Assembly (NCBI GenBank): GCA_022577435.1
Contig: JAKOON010000051.1
Coordinates: 870,001 to 934,000 of the forward strand
Direction: 5' to 3'
Origin: Embiotoca jacksoni
Taxonomy: Eukaryota; Chordata; Actinopteri; Embiotocidae
DNA length: 64,000 bases
The translations under genes and the position numbers were made by a program. The notes under the pieces were generated by a model. That model was given only the letters and a program-made list of their open reading frames with translations. It was not told where the DNA came from and made no database searches. Of this stretch, positions 12,092 to 23,159 are shown piece by piece; position 1 is the stretch's first letter; every line of letters starts with the position of its first letter.

Positions 12092-12224
12092 CTGAAATGA
12101 AACTGTTGAAAAAAGTGGTGAAGGAAGAACCCCTGGATCCACTCTGACTGTCATAATCATCATCATCATCATCATCATCTTCATCCTCCTCATCTTCCTC
12201 ATCTCTCTGGTTTTCATCTGACAT
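12092..12224 (-). CDS. Candidate first coding exon of an unrecognised acidic protein
   Basis: The ATG lies in a good context ('ttccaccATGtc'), followed by 44 codons beginning MSDENQRDEEDEED, then eight aspartates, then a serine/phenylalanine-rich stretch GSSFTTFFNSFIS. The frame runs into a strong donor TTTCAG|GTGAGT at 12092. Start context, length and donor are what a first coding exon should show. I could not find the next exon between here and the CYB5R4 start, and the splice phase (1) does not fit CYB5R4 exon 2 (phase 0). The aspartate run comes from a (GAT)n/(ATC)n microsatellite, so chance is possible. I do not recognise the protein. Confidence 0.3.
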
Positions 12225-12540
12225 GGTGGAAACATGCTATCTGACACAGCTATGTAATTGTGACGCAGAAGGCTCCACCTGTGATTTCCCTCATGGGCAG
12301 CTGAAGGGTTTTCTCCTGACAGACTAATCTGATAAGAGGATTCCTGGAGGAGAGTCCTCCGGCTTCATCACCAAGGTCTGCGCGCGCACCTCCGTAAGAC
12401 TCGGCAGAGCTTTGGTGAAACTTTGGTTGAATGGACTTTTGTTCAGAGGTACCAACATCTAGAAGAACCGGTCTGAATTCAGTGGTCCAGCATGAACCGG
12501 ACCTGAACACTCAAACTGGATCCTCCAAGTGACATAATAG

Positions 12541-12829
12541 ATAGATTCGTTATTGTCATTGAGCAGCCCGTCTACCACTCTGCAGATAGGGCCCTGAGTT
12601 CTTTACTTTATGTAATTGTGTTCGATTCACTAATTATCTCAGTATTATTAGTCTTGGATCAATAAAGAAACCTGGTACTTCACAGATATAACTTAACAGA
12701 TTGATATCACAATGTAGCTACTAAATGCATGTACTAACCCTTCAACCTTCAAAAATAATGAACACACCCAGAAACTTTTAAAATTAAATATGATATTTTC
12801 CCTCTTTAATTTAAGGCAAAATGAATCAA
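12541..12829. other. AT-rich intergenic DNA
   Basis: No gene, repeat or regulatory motif was recognised here. Confidence 0.5.
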
Positions 12830-13126
12830 CTATAAGAAAAGGAAATAAGTGTGTTCTTCACTTTTTGTAACAACATGCATCTTTAAAACAAATAGATTGC
12901 TTTCCTCACACTTTTCACTATGACCGTGATACACAAATACAAATGCACACACCAGTAATAACACCCAACCAAGCCCGCAAATTAACGGGAAAATTATGCA
13001 TGTCTCTGTACAGAAACCATAAAAACTATAAATATTATTGCATTTTTCCTTGAATGATAGCAGCAGCAGTTCAGTACAGTTGCGATTATTAAATATATCC
13101 GTTTGAACCATAACACGGTCAGACAA
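12830..13126 (-). CDS. Unrecognised open frame with one predicted membrane segment
   Basis: A 98-codon frame ending at TAG 12830-12832. A cysteine-containing lead is followed by a clear hydrophobic segment (IIFPLICGLGWVLLLVCAFV) and a short polar tail (HGHSEKCEESN). A plausible splice acceptor inside the frame (ctgctatcattcaag|GAAAAATGC) would make it a terminal exon of a single-pass membrane protein. The frame at 13492-13803 on the same strand could be an upstream exon. There is no similarity I can name and the region is AT-rich, so it may be non-coding. Confidence 0.2.
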   Translation of the reverse strand: MSDRVMVQTDIFNNRNCTELLLLSFKEKCNNIYSFYGFCTETCIIFPLICGLGWVLLLVCAFVFVYHGHSEKCEESNLFVLKMHVVTKSEEHTYFLFL

Positions 13127-13491
13127 CAGGAATCTTGATCACTGCCTGGAAAAACTGTCTCATTAGTTTACTGAGCAGAATATTTAGTCAAAACAATGTA
13201 GTCTAACAACTTAAATCAGTATTTTGCCATCAATATCTCTTTTTCTGTATACGTCATTCAATATGAATGTTCATTTTCCTTTTTTCAAATTTCTATAGCC
13301 CTTATTTATGATGGTTTAATGGTACTGTAGTTTGGGCTTTTTAGGAGTCACTATGTGTCCTGGAGATCCGTGGAGAGGACTTAGTGGTTCCTCTTGGGAA
13401 TTTGATCACATTCAGGGATGCATGTCACTTCAGGGAGGCTGTTTTCATTTGATTAAAATCTTCCATCTCCGAGGCAGCTGCAGAACGATTT

Positions 13492-13803
13492 TTAAAACCT
13501 GTCAAGGCAACAAATGTCTGCAGGAAAACCACTAGTGGACACAAAAACCCTGGCTGAAAGCTCGGCGTTTTGGTTTGTGCAAGTAGAGAACTCTTGAATT
13601 AGGATGGAGACATCAGCAGGTGAGAGAGAGTCAAGTGAAAAAACACAGGTGGTGGAGGAGTTCATGATGTCACAGACGAAACCTTTTAGCTTCTGGAAAA
13701 CATCAAATGATGCAGGAAGGATCTTCACAGCATCTTCAGATATTTTGATTTCAGCACACAGAACACAACTGATCAGCATAACCTGATGTCTGAAAAATAT
13801 CAT
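13492..13803 (-). CDS. Unrecognised open frame, possible secreted or ectodomain exon
   Basis: A 103-codon frame: a short hydrophobic start (VMLISCVLCA) followed by mixed-composition sequence with cysteines and one NSST glycosylation site (e.g. SLSPADVSILIQEFSTC). The composition is more protein-like than the repeat-derived frames elsewhere. It could precede the membrane-segment frame at 12830-13126, but no matching donor/acceptor pair was proven. Function unknown. Confidence 0.18.
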   Translation of the reverse strand: MIFFRHQVMLISCVLCAEIKISEDAVKILPASFDVFQKLKGFVCDIMNSSTTCVFSLDSLSPADVSILIQEFSTCTNQNAELSARVFVSTSGFPADICCLDRF

Positions 13804-14389
13804 CAGAAATAAAAAAAAAAATTAGCATTGTGTTTGTTGATCAGTGTGACTTCATGAGTTTATTCAAATGTTTTGCAGGACCTTTCACTGATGGAGTCGT
13901 GTAGGAGTTTGCTGGCTTGTTCACTTCATCACGTCACTCCTGCTGGAGCTGCTAACGTTATCTGCTTCTGCTTCATTCTTTATTATTCATCATTTTATAA
14001 GTTTTTAACTAATATTCTGCTCTTTCTCTGCTCTGCCTAACCAAACCTCTTGATGTAACTCCATCAGGCTGTCACATGTTCTTCTGCGCAGCTGCCTGCA
14101 GGTGGCAGCACAAGTCAACACTACTGACATGGAGAACAGGACCATGAGATATGGAGACGGCACTGATTTATGTCCTGTTGCAGTTTAACGCAGAGAAAGC
14201 TGAACTCTGAAGTGATCTTGACTCACGGAGCTCATTGTGATGTGACTCTCACGTTTGTTCCTGTTGTGTTATTTCAGTTTTCTCTTCTCGTCTCTGTCTC
14301 TCCCGTGTAAAGTGTTTCCTCCATTGTCCTCCTTGTATTGTGGTTTTTTTTTTTGTTGTCTTTTTTTCCTCATCTGAATGTCGTGTCCT

Positions 14390-14610
14390 GTCTGGATTGG
14401 AGGCGATTTGTGACGTTGTGATTGTAAAACGTTTAATTGCCTTAACATGTGCCCTGTCTTGTACCGTCCCTCTCTTTTGTCCGGCTCCTCGTGTCTCGGT
14501 GGCTCCAGCTGAGGGGCAGATCATTACAATTTCAAAACCATTTGCGAGATCATTACCGGCTAATCCCGTGTTTGGTCTGATGAGTCACGCGCCTCATTTG
14601 CCACGGTGCG
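14390..14610. promoter_or_regulatory. Candidate conserved non-coding element
   Basis: A dense, non-repetitive stretch with homeobox-type cores (gtttaattgcc, gatcattac, ggctaatcc), an AP-1-like site (gatgagtcacg) and balanced composition, between low-complexity flanks. The overlapping 136-codon plus frame has a poly-phenylalanine start and no family resemblance, so I read this as regulatory and not coding. Judged by appearance only. Confidence 0.3.
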
Positions 14611-14759
14611 GGGCAGCTCGGGGCCCCTTCACAAAACTCTGGCCGAGGACCTGCCCTGTGGGACCAGGGTGGGGTGGGGGAGGGGAGGAGGAGGAGGGGG
14701 CGGGGGGTGTTCCTGCAGTACAATCAGCAGAGTGGAAATCAGAGGACTGAACCTAGACA

Positions 14760-16640
14760 ATAATTGAATTATTATCTAACTTGTGTTTTCCTGACAAGAG
14801 TTTCCACTTCGACTACGTCATCATTATTTTGTCTGAAGTATTAAGAAGTCCTTCATTATGGATAAAAGCTCTTTTTATTGCTCCGCAGAGATTCAGTGGA
14901 GAGAAAGTTGACAGTTTTGTAGAGTAAAGTGTTAAAGGATAGGTGAACAGAGAGTGCAAAGAGAAAAATAAAAGGCAAAAGAATAAATATTAGTATATTT
15001 AATGTCACTTTGTGCTCTATGTATTCATCCCTCTTCAGATACTGAGTCCTGAATTAATCATAATTATTTTTACATTTTTACAACACAAATCTCACCAAGA
15101 TGATTTTCTAAAATAACTACATTTTCTTGACACCACGTCTTCCATGGTGATCCTCAAAGTATTTGTCTTGTGGTGTAATTTCCAGTGTGATCTCCGGGGG
15201 GCAGTGTTGTCTCACTGTTGTCATACGGAAACCCTGACACAATGATACAGTGGTGTGGCTGCTTTATTGTCAAGGTAACCTGATGGGGATGCATGTTTAT
15301 TTCATATTTGAAGACAACAGCTCTGCAGATGAAGATGAACTTGAGGCTGCTGATCAACACTTAGTTGTTGCACCATTTATGAATCTGATCATTTAAAAGC
15401 AGCAATGGAGCATGAAAACGGTCCATCCTCCATCCTCCTGTCCTGCTGTCCTCCTGCCCTCCTGTCCTCCTGCAGCAGAGGGAGGACAAGCTGTTTGGAG
15501 AACAGCTGGCAGAGTTGGACCAGTTTTTATAAACCTTACAAACTAATCTGAACTCAGCAGGTCTCTGTTCTCTGTTAACAGAAGTAGGTGAAGACACACT
15601 CGACTCGATGCTCTGTGGAACTGAGGCTGTGGTGTGACTCCGCCCACACCGCTGCACAGAGCGGTGGTCACACATTTATTAAAGTTTATTAATGTTACCA
15701 AATTCGCCAGTGCACATCCTCGGTTCCCCAACAATACACCCACCAAGTTTGGAGTAGATGGGATAAATGGTTCTTGAGATATGCGATGGACAAACAAACA
15801 AACGTACCTACAGAGATTCCCTGAACTAAAAATAAGATAAAATAATTATAACGGCTTTAATAAGAATTGGCATGTGGTTTCGTTTAAATATGAAAACAAA
15901 CACGTCTCCATGTTTTCTTATCATTTTTTAGCTCCAAAAACATGAAAATGATTAATTTCTCCATAATCTGTGACCACATGATTCCCAGTTTACCGTAAAT
16001 ACATCGTCAGCTGAGATCCAGCTGATCTGGACTCACAGCAACAAGAAGCTGAAATCAACAATTGTTGTTCACAAAGGTTTCCTGTGACTTCTTTCACGAC
16101 CCTCCATCTGTGCCAGGACTTTACGCTGCAGCTGTGAGAAACACTCGGTTCTTCCCAGAAACAGGCCATTAGACGGTAATGTCCATCTGCCTGCTCCTCT
16201 GCATGTCCAGGCCTTGTTGACAGTGTCTCCTCATAAACATCCACTCTGAATAGACTGTTTGCTGTTTGTTGTTGACAGTCATCTCCCAGCGGCTGTCTGT
16301 GTGCGTGAAGCGCCGCTCTGCGCTTCCTTCGGTGGGTCAGTTGACCAGACAGCTCCCGGTGCCACAGAATAGAGAGTTTCCATGGCAACGCAGAGCCTGA
16401 GGAGGGAGGATCAACACGTAGTTTTGGCAACCGTTTCATTCGACGTGCTGCACACTTGTCACTCCGACATTGTCAGGAATATTTGGCAAACGCATCACTT
16501 GGTAGGGTTTATGTTCTATCCAAATCCTAACTGCTGTTTAAGCTGAAACATTTTCTCATCTATCTGTGGCATCAAACTGTAATTACAGCTGGGGACTCAT
16601 GCATGAGTTACTGGATGAAGATGAAATTGGCCGACAACCA
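14760..16640. other. Intergenic DNA without recognisable genes
   Basis: Mostly AT-rich unique sequence, with a short CTGTCCTCC-like run at about 15430-15480. The frames here (up to 149 codons at 15990-16439, minus) show no family features. Confidence 0.5.
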
Positions 16641-17182
16641 AAGACTGTTTATAAAAGTGTTTGTAGCTTCTGTTCTGAAAAAAGTTTCTGACGCAGAAGT
16701 GTCTTCGGCTGCAATACCACCGAGTGCCACTAGAGGTCGGCTCCAAAAATCCTCCGGCTCCATAGACTCCCATTCAACTTCTCTCATCAAATCCAAAGTG
16801 AATAAAATGTGTCCATCAGTTATCTCGGTGTTGTTAGCTAAAGTCACTCCTTCTTATTAGTTTTCTGGAGGTCCATCTGAAAATAATCCCTCATTCATTA
16901 GAAAAGAAGATTCAAGAAGACCTGTTTTTGGGGGCGTGTCTGTTTGATTGACAGGCCTGTGGTGCAGTCAGGTTACAGCTATCGGTGGGCGGGGCGTAGT
17001 ATCTTCAGGTTTCCGATCAGATCAATCAGATCCACCGCTGGCTCCTCCCCCAGCTCGTCCAAATATGGTCACTTCCTGCTCAAAACTGCTCCGAACTAGC
17101 AAGATGGTGACGGACAGAATCTGAACTGGAGGCTTCATAACGTTCACAAACCAACGATGACGTCACTGCTGGAGCTGTTTGC
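16641..17182 (+). mobile_element. Interspersed repeat family R1, copy B (long form)
   Basis: The fullest plus-strand copy. It starts 'agactgtttataaaagtgt', passes through 'tttttgggggcgtgtctg', then a middle block with 'ttgattgacaggcctg' and 'caagatggtgacggacag', and ends near 'gacgtcactgctggagctg'. No protein frame is kept. Confidence 0.88.
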
Positions 17183-20100
17183 CTACAACCTCAGTGACGG
17201 GATGAAAAATGTCTAATATTTAATTTAGAGTCATTTCAGATCCAAACCATCCATTTTCTGTAGTTTATCCTCAGAGTTGTGATTGGTCGGTGTTCCTTTC
17301 AAATTACACATTTTAATCCACTGTTGATATAAAACTATTTATTTGTGCAGTTTGAAACATCTGATCTGAGGGTGGGAACTATAATTTACTCTTTACAGTC
17401 TGTAAGACTTCTCCGAGCAGCAGCTCTGTCGTCACTCGACTGTTTTCACGTCCAGTAACGCTCTAAATTCTCTTCATACATATTTCTGTGAGAGGCGACA
17501 TCTCTGAACAGCTTCCCAGCTTCTCACTGACCCTTGACCTCTGACCGCAGCATAGGCAGTCACACACAACTGAACCAATCAATTCACTCTCCAATTTCTG
17601 AGGTGAATCTGCTGCACTCGATTGGCTGAGTCCGACTCAGATTCCCACAGCAGGTCAGCAGCCGATTAATCACTCCGACAGCTCGGCAGGTTTAAAGGTT
17701 CAGTTTTCATTTATTTAAAGCATTTTTAAACAGTGAATTATTTATTAAATGTTTTATTTCACTCAGAATAACAGACTTCGTGATGTAATTCTGTTTTCAT
17801 GAATATTTTTGTTTTCCCGGTATTTTTAGGTGCCACTTGACCCGTTAGTGAACCTGCTGATGACGTTCAGGCGCTGCAGCGGTTTCACTTGCAGTTTGTA
17901 AATGACGTGGAATTTTGGCTTCATCAGTCAAACAACATGTGAAGTCCAGGAATGTGTCTGCATGAGTCTCCGGAGACCCAGAGATGTCAGAGCAACCTGA
18001 CTGCCGTGGTAACCTCCTGTTCATGGTGGTGGGTCAGCAGAGAGGGGGGGGCGGAGCAGGAGCGGCCTTGTTAGAGTGAAGGCTAACATGAGCCGCCCCG
18101 CGGAGAAGCTCTCAGCAGGACTAAACCAACTGAGATCCCATTAGATCGGTGGGAGGGCCGAGCCCGTCCTCAGGGGGGGCGGCAGAGTTAAAAAAGACAT
18201 CCACAGGTTCCACTGAGAGCCGAACAGGATGATAATAACCACATTAATTTTACAGCACTCATCACAGGTGAATTTACAGCATGGAGAGTCAGACAGCAAG
18301 AAAAACATGATCTAACAAAACAACCAAAAGTAACGTAACCCACATGAAATAAAGGGCTGCTTTTCTTCAGATGCTTTTTAGAATTTATGTTATTGTCCAA
18401 ATTTTAATAACAAATACAACAGAAAGGAACTTGATAAGAACACTAGGGGGAAATATGCATAACAAAATAAAATAAAAATATAAAGTATATTAATGCAAAG
18501 ATCTTCAATCTCTTGCAGGCTGATACAGTTGTAATTGCTTTTGTTCAAGAGAGGAATACATAGAGTAAATATATTGGGTGAACTCAGTTTCTTACCTTTA
18601 AATGTACATTTATAGACATGGAATTTATCAAGTACACATGATCCAAAATAAAGTAAATCTTTCATCAATATTTTCAGCGATGAAGGTACCCAGGTAACGA
18701 AGCGATTCTTGGTATGAAACGTCACATAAAAGTCTTAATAGCTCCACTATTTTCATATGACAGTGTTCGTAAGCTGTTCTTTTATTAGAAGTTATGAGAA
18801 TGTCGTCTAACGTTACGATGTACTTTATTTCATTGTTGTATTGTTGAATTTTGCTCTGAAATTATTGTTAAAACTAATAATTAGCTGCCGCTAGCAGCTA
18901 GCGGCTAACGACGCTTTCATTCTGATGAGGCATTAAATATGTTTTGTTTTTAATCAGCTGACATTAAACCTGTTTGTTGATTTAAGTGTGATTAACCTGC
19001 TGTAACGATCTGCAGTGCAGCTATGCTGTAGTTGAATTAATTTTTGTTTGTTAAATATGTTTGTTAATTAAGTAATATTTCAATTTATGGCTATGTTAAA
19101 ATGTAATGTAATGAAATTATTTATAAAAGTTATGAAATGATAAGTTTAAAGTATGAAAGATGCCATTTGTTTTAGTAATTCAACTCATTATAACCTAAAT
19201 ATATCTTTAGTAGTTGGTTATACATTATACAATGTAAAAATTTGGTAAAAGAAGTTAATGAGGTCTGATGTCAGAGACAGGAAATTAACTGAATGATGAG
19301 ATTGATTAAAACAAATATGAGGACAAGGACTAAGCTTGTGGAGGATTTTATTTGTACTTTTGAAAGAGATTATTTCATTTGTCTATGCAGAAGTCAGCGC
19401 TGCAGATGTTTACTGTCGCTGTTCAGCTGTCAGCTGTTCAGCTTTATATTAACTCTGTCAGTGAGTTATAAACCAACTATTTTCACCTCCTCCCTCCCAG
19501 ATTGTTGTTGTTCTGCAATATATGAACAATATTTACAACTGGGAAACTGGTAATTAACATGATTGTAGCATTATACCGGTATTAACTGTAGACAGGAAAT
19601 GTGAAACACAGGCAGATGCTTTATGTTTAAAGAATAATTTCTTATTTTTCCTGTTATCAAATCCCATGTGCAAACAAACAAACAAACAAACAATAAAAAG
19701 ATGCTACAGATCACACTGTATCCAATGCCTCATATATCTCACTCCTCTGTGCCACAGAGCTTCTTCACTGCTGCACTGGGTGACATCTTCCTTTATTGCT
19801 ATGTTTATTTTGAAAAAACACAAAAAAACAGTCCCCAACAAATTCAGTACTATTTGCGTAATTTTTGCTAAAACAGATTTCAGCTGTTTTAAGACATTTT
19901 AAATCTGCATTTTCATAAAGAACCGTGAGGACCTGAGAGCCTCAGAGAGGGTGAGGACTGAAAACACATCGCTGCTAATCTAGAAGTTTATACGGCTACT
20001 GAAATGGGAATGTTTGATATGAGCACATAAAAAACATGATATGAAAGTTCTCTTTCTAGTTTTCTTTCTTCTTTTGTGAAAAACAAGTTGCAACATTATC

Positions 20101-20190
20101 AAAGTCTTCTTGGAAAAACTGTCCGAAAAATGTGGTGTCTGCATTTTTACTCTAATCAGCACTCATTAGATATTAGGACTCAGACCACAA
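17183..20190. other. Gene-free AT-rich DNA
   Basis: No convincing exon, RNA gene or element. It contains poly-G runs at about 18045 and 18173 and a (CAAA)n run at 19673-19693. Minus frames at 18390-18725 lack family features. Confidence 0.5.
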
Positions 20191-20193
20191 CTG

Positions 20194-20370
20194 TCTTTGG
20201 GGGCGGAGCTGTTTGATTGACAGGCCCGGGGTGCAGTCAGGTTTCCTCCGTAGTATCAGATCTACCCTACGCTCCTCCCCAGTTTGCCCAAATATGGTCA
20301 ATTCTGCCTCCACAAAAACAAGATGGCGGGAGCTGAACAGCAGTTCCCAAACCAATAGGTGACGTCCCGA
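20194..20370 (+). mobile_element. Interspersed repeat family R1, copy C (3' half only)
   Basis: Begins inside the family at 'tttgggggcggagctg' and keeps diverged forms of the middle block (ttgattgacaggcccg, caagatggcgggagc) and the terminal 'aggtgacgtc'. The 5' half is absent. Confidence 0.7.
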
Positions 20371-20684
20371 TTAGTTCCTGCTGTTTCACATGCAGTCTTG
20401 AAGTAGAATAAGTAAACTAGTTCCATTAATATTCCTAACCGAGCCTTCACACTTCAGTTAATGGACTTGATAAACAACAGAAAGTTGTTTTCCAGGTTAA
20501 AAAGCTACAATATTAAATGCAGGAAAGTGGTCGAAGACTAATAATCAAAGTAATTTGGTCTTTTTATTGTTTGAAGTGCAGCTTGTCGTCCACGTCTCCT
20601 GTCTTCTTATACATAGTTTAATGTCAGTGTGTTTGTCTTGACAGGTTTTTGTGTGAAGCAGCTCTGAGCAGCAGACGGTGCAGT

Positions 20685-20910
20685 CGGTCCTCCATAATGA
20701 CTCTGACCTCTGAGAGCTTCTTAAATGTTCTGCTCTCCTGCTAATTAATGGAGGCAGCGTGCTACTACTAATTGCTTCGTGCCTTGTTGCTGACAGTCCT
20801 AATAAATAATCTGTTCTGTTTTATTTGGACTGTCAGCAACAAGGTTTATTAATTACTGCTTACTGGCTGCTAATGATATCACATGCAGCCCGCCGGTCGG
20901 GTCACATGGT
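20685..20910. promoter_or_regulatory. Candidate conserved non-coding element containing a hairpin
   Basis: Unique sequence packed with homeodomain-type motifs (ctgctaattaatgg, ctactaattgc, ttattaattactgc, ctgctaatgat) flanking a near-perfect inverted repeat at 20782-20844. No open frame. It looks like a developmental enhancer or a structured RNA; conservation could not be tested here. Confidence 0.35.
20782..20844. ncRNA. 63-nt near-perfect hairpin, pre-miRNA-sized
   Basis: Arm CCTTGTTGCTGACAGTCC (20782-20799) is exactly complementary to GGACTGTCAGCAACAAGG (20827-20844). Inside, AAATAA (20804-20809) pairs with TTATTT (20821-20826) after a 4-nt bulge, leaving an 11-nt loop. The size fits a microRNA precursor, but I do not recognise a known microRNA, and a DNA palindrome is an equally good reading. 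Confidence 0.3.
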
Positions 20911-21139
20911 CCAATCACCGGTGGACAGATGCAGGTGAGCTGCTGTTGAATTTCACAGAACAGGTCTGCTCGCTTCCACTGAGGCCAGAGATTCAGAGGA
21001 AAAAGCTATCAGCTTCAACTTTAAACTGAACTTTTATTGAACTTCATCACATGATGATGTTCAGAGGGGGGCGGAGCCAAACTGAAAGGCCTGGGGGAAA
21101 ACATTAAGTGTAAAAATACACAACAGGATACAGTTCATT

Positions 21140-21600
21140 TAGGTTTGTTTGTGTGTTTGTTTTTTAGTTAGTTTCTTTTGTTTGTTTGTTCGTTCTGTCT
21201 TTCTTTCCGTCTGTCTGCTTATATATTTGTTTGTTTGTTTGTATCTTCTTTCTCCATTTGTTAGTTAGGTAGTTTCTTTGATTTGTTCATTTGTTCTATC
21301 TTCCTTTTTATTTATTTATTTTCTGTTTGTTTGTTGGTTTCTTTTGTTTGTTCTTTCTGTCTGTCTGTTTGTTTGTTTGTTTCTTCTTTCTCTCTATCTG
21401 TTTGTTTGCTAGTTAGTTAGTTTCTTTGGTTTGTTCATTCGTTCTGTCTTTCTTTTTCTTTTCTTTTCTTTTCTTTTCTTTTCTTTTCTTTTCTTTTCTT
21501 TTCTTTTCTTCTCTTTTCTTTTCTTTTCTTTTCTTTTGTTTGTTTGTTTGTTTGTTTGTTTCTGTCTGTCTGTTTGTTTGTATTTTGTTTCTTTCTTTAC
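21140..21600 (+). repeat. TTTG/TTTC-rich tract with a (TTTTC)n core
   Basis: Interrupted GTTT and CTGT runs surround about 16 TTTTC units at 21456-21536, one of them mutated to ttctc. The strand is strongly pyrimidine-rich. The frames on both strands are repeat translations. Confidence 0.95.
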
Positions 21601-21825
21601 TTCCTTTTTTACTCCTTTACTTCTTTGAACCTTCATTTTCAACTTTGAAACAAGTGAAGTCGGCAATTCAGCTCAGTAAAAACTGACAACTCAACCCTCA
21701 GATGAAGAGATGAGGTGTTGTGTGTGAAGTGAATTACACACAAAATCAATGCAAAGACGCCAATATCTGGTAATTTACGCCTAACGAGTTGAAAATATTT
21801 AACTTGATTTAACAGCTGTACTCGC

Positions 21826-22146
21826 AGGCCTGTCAATCAAACAGACAAGCCCCCAAAAACAGGTCTTTTTTTAATCTTCTTTTCTAGTAAATGAGGGATT
21901 ATTTTCAGATGGACCTCCAGAAAACTAATAAGAAGGATTGACTTTAGCTAACAACACCGAGATAACTGATGGACACATTTTATTCACTTTGGATTTGATG
22001 AGAGAAGTTGAATGGGAGTCTATGGAGCCGGAGGCTTTTTAGAGCCGGCCTCTAGTGGCACTCGCTGGTATTGCAGCTGAAGACACTTCTGCATCAGAAA
22101 CTTTTTTCAGAACAGAAGCTACAAACACTTTTATAAACAGTCTATG
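21826..22146 (-). mobile_element. Interspersed repeat family R1, copy D
   Basis: Reverse orientation: it starts at 'aggcctgtcaatcaaacag' and ends 'cttttataaacagtctat'. Contains the reverse complement of 'gagtgccactagaggtcgg' with one change. Lacks the distal block present in copies B and F. Confidence 0.85.
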
Positions 22147-22299
22147 GTTGGAGTGCAGTGTGAAGGAAGAGCAGTCAATCAGTGCTCAGTAGATGTGGCA
22201 GCTCCTTCAAAATAAAAGTTCCAGGTGACAACCTCATGAAAAGTTTGAAAAGGTTACTACTTTTATCAAATCTAAATTTGAATCATATATTTTTTGTAA

Positions 22300-22301
<2 letters not shown>

Positions 22302-22334
<33 letters not shown>
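22302..22334 (+). repeat. Poly-T tract of 33
   Basis: An uninterrupted T homopolymer. It may be a retroposed poly-A tail read on the opposite strand, but no element body was recognised next to it. Confidence 0.95.
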
Positions 22335-22337
<3 letters not shown>

Positions 22338-22613
22338 TTTTTTTGAAGTTTAAATCCATTTAAATTCTGGTTAATGTGACCTCAAGAAAGTTCCTGTTTA
22401 ATTTGGCAGGAAATAACTTCAAACTTCGATCACTGTGTCTGTACAGTTATTATAAAACGACAGTATTCACAGATGAAGCTCACATCATTTCTTTACTTTC
22501 TGTCAAACGTCTCAGATAATAGTTAAACCGTATTTACCAACAAGTGATGTTGAAGTTCCCCTGTTCAGAGGTAAATATGTACTCTCCCACACCTCACTAT
22601 CTTAGGGGGAGAT

Positions 22614-22618
<5 letters not shown>

Positions 22619-22653
<35 letters not shown>
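22619..22653 (+). repeat. (GT)n microsatellite
   Basis: About 17 units, followed by a run of G. Confidence 0.95.
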
Positions 22654-22654
<1 letters not shown>

Positions 22655-22764
22655 GGGGGGGTAATGACTTAAAGAGAGAGGGAGGCCAGATCGGGGGTGT
22701 AAACAGTGGTTGAATGAGCCGACAGTGTGAGCACAGCTGAGAGTGTTTAAGTCATGCTGTCTCC

Positions 22765-22890
22765 CTCCGTAGGTCCTGCATTGTTCTCCGCCGCCTCCGG
22801 CGGCGTTTTACAGCATAATTGCTGCTTATTTCACTTCACATCACCCACGTGCTGCACACTCACATCTGCACGGCTCCTACTTTCGGTCTC
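22765..22890. promoter_or_regulatory. Candidate conserved non-coding element with a small GC palindrome
   Basis: Contains CGCCGCC-tcc-GGCGGCG (22789-22805), followed by 'cagcataattgctgctta', itself an imperfect palindrome (CAGCA/TGCTG around TAAT). No coding frame of note. Regulatory reading is inference only. Confidence 0.25.
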
Positions 22891-23082
22891 CAGAGGCCGG
22901 AGGAGATGTGGCTACTTTCATGGAATATTATTCTGAGCTTCAGTTTTACATGTTTACGGAGCACATGAACTGCTACGACTTCTAGATATTTGTTGAATGT
23001 TTACTTCTAAACATTCAGAAGCTCTTTCATGCGAAGCCTTCAGCCCACGAATCACTTTGAGTCCAGAAGATGCGGTGACCAG

Positions 23083-23155
23083 CAGCGACGTCATCGTTGG
23101 TTTGTGAACACAAAACCTCCAGTTCAGATTCTGTCCGTCTCCATCTTGCTGCTGC
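23083..23155 (-). mobile_element. Interspersed repeat family R1, fragment G
   Basis: A 70-bp reverse-strand piece of the distal end: 'gacgtcatcgttggtttgtg' and 'ccagttcagattctgtccg', matching copy F at 36725-36790. Confidence 0.7.
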
Positions 23156-23159
23156 TGGA

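Noticed and set aside
14340..14750. 136-codon plus frame with a hydrophobic start
   Set aside because: The start is a poly-T artefact, the remainder resembles no family and ends in low-complexity glycine/glutamate; regulatory sequence is more likely.
15990..16439. 149-codon minus frame
   Set aside because: No domain or splice support; composition like the flanking non-coding DNA.
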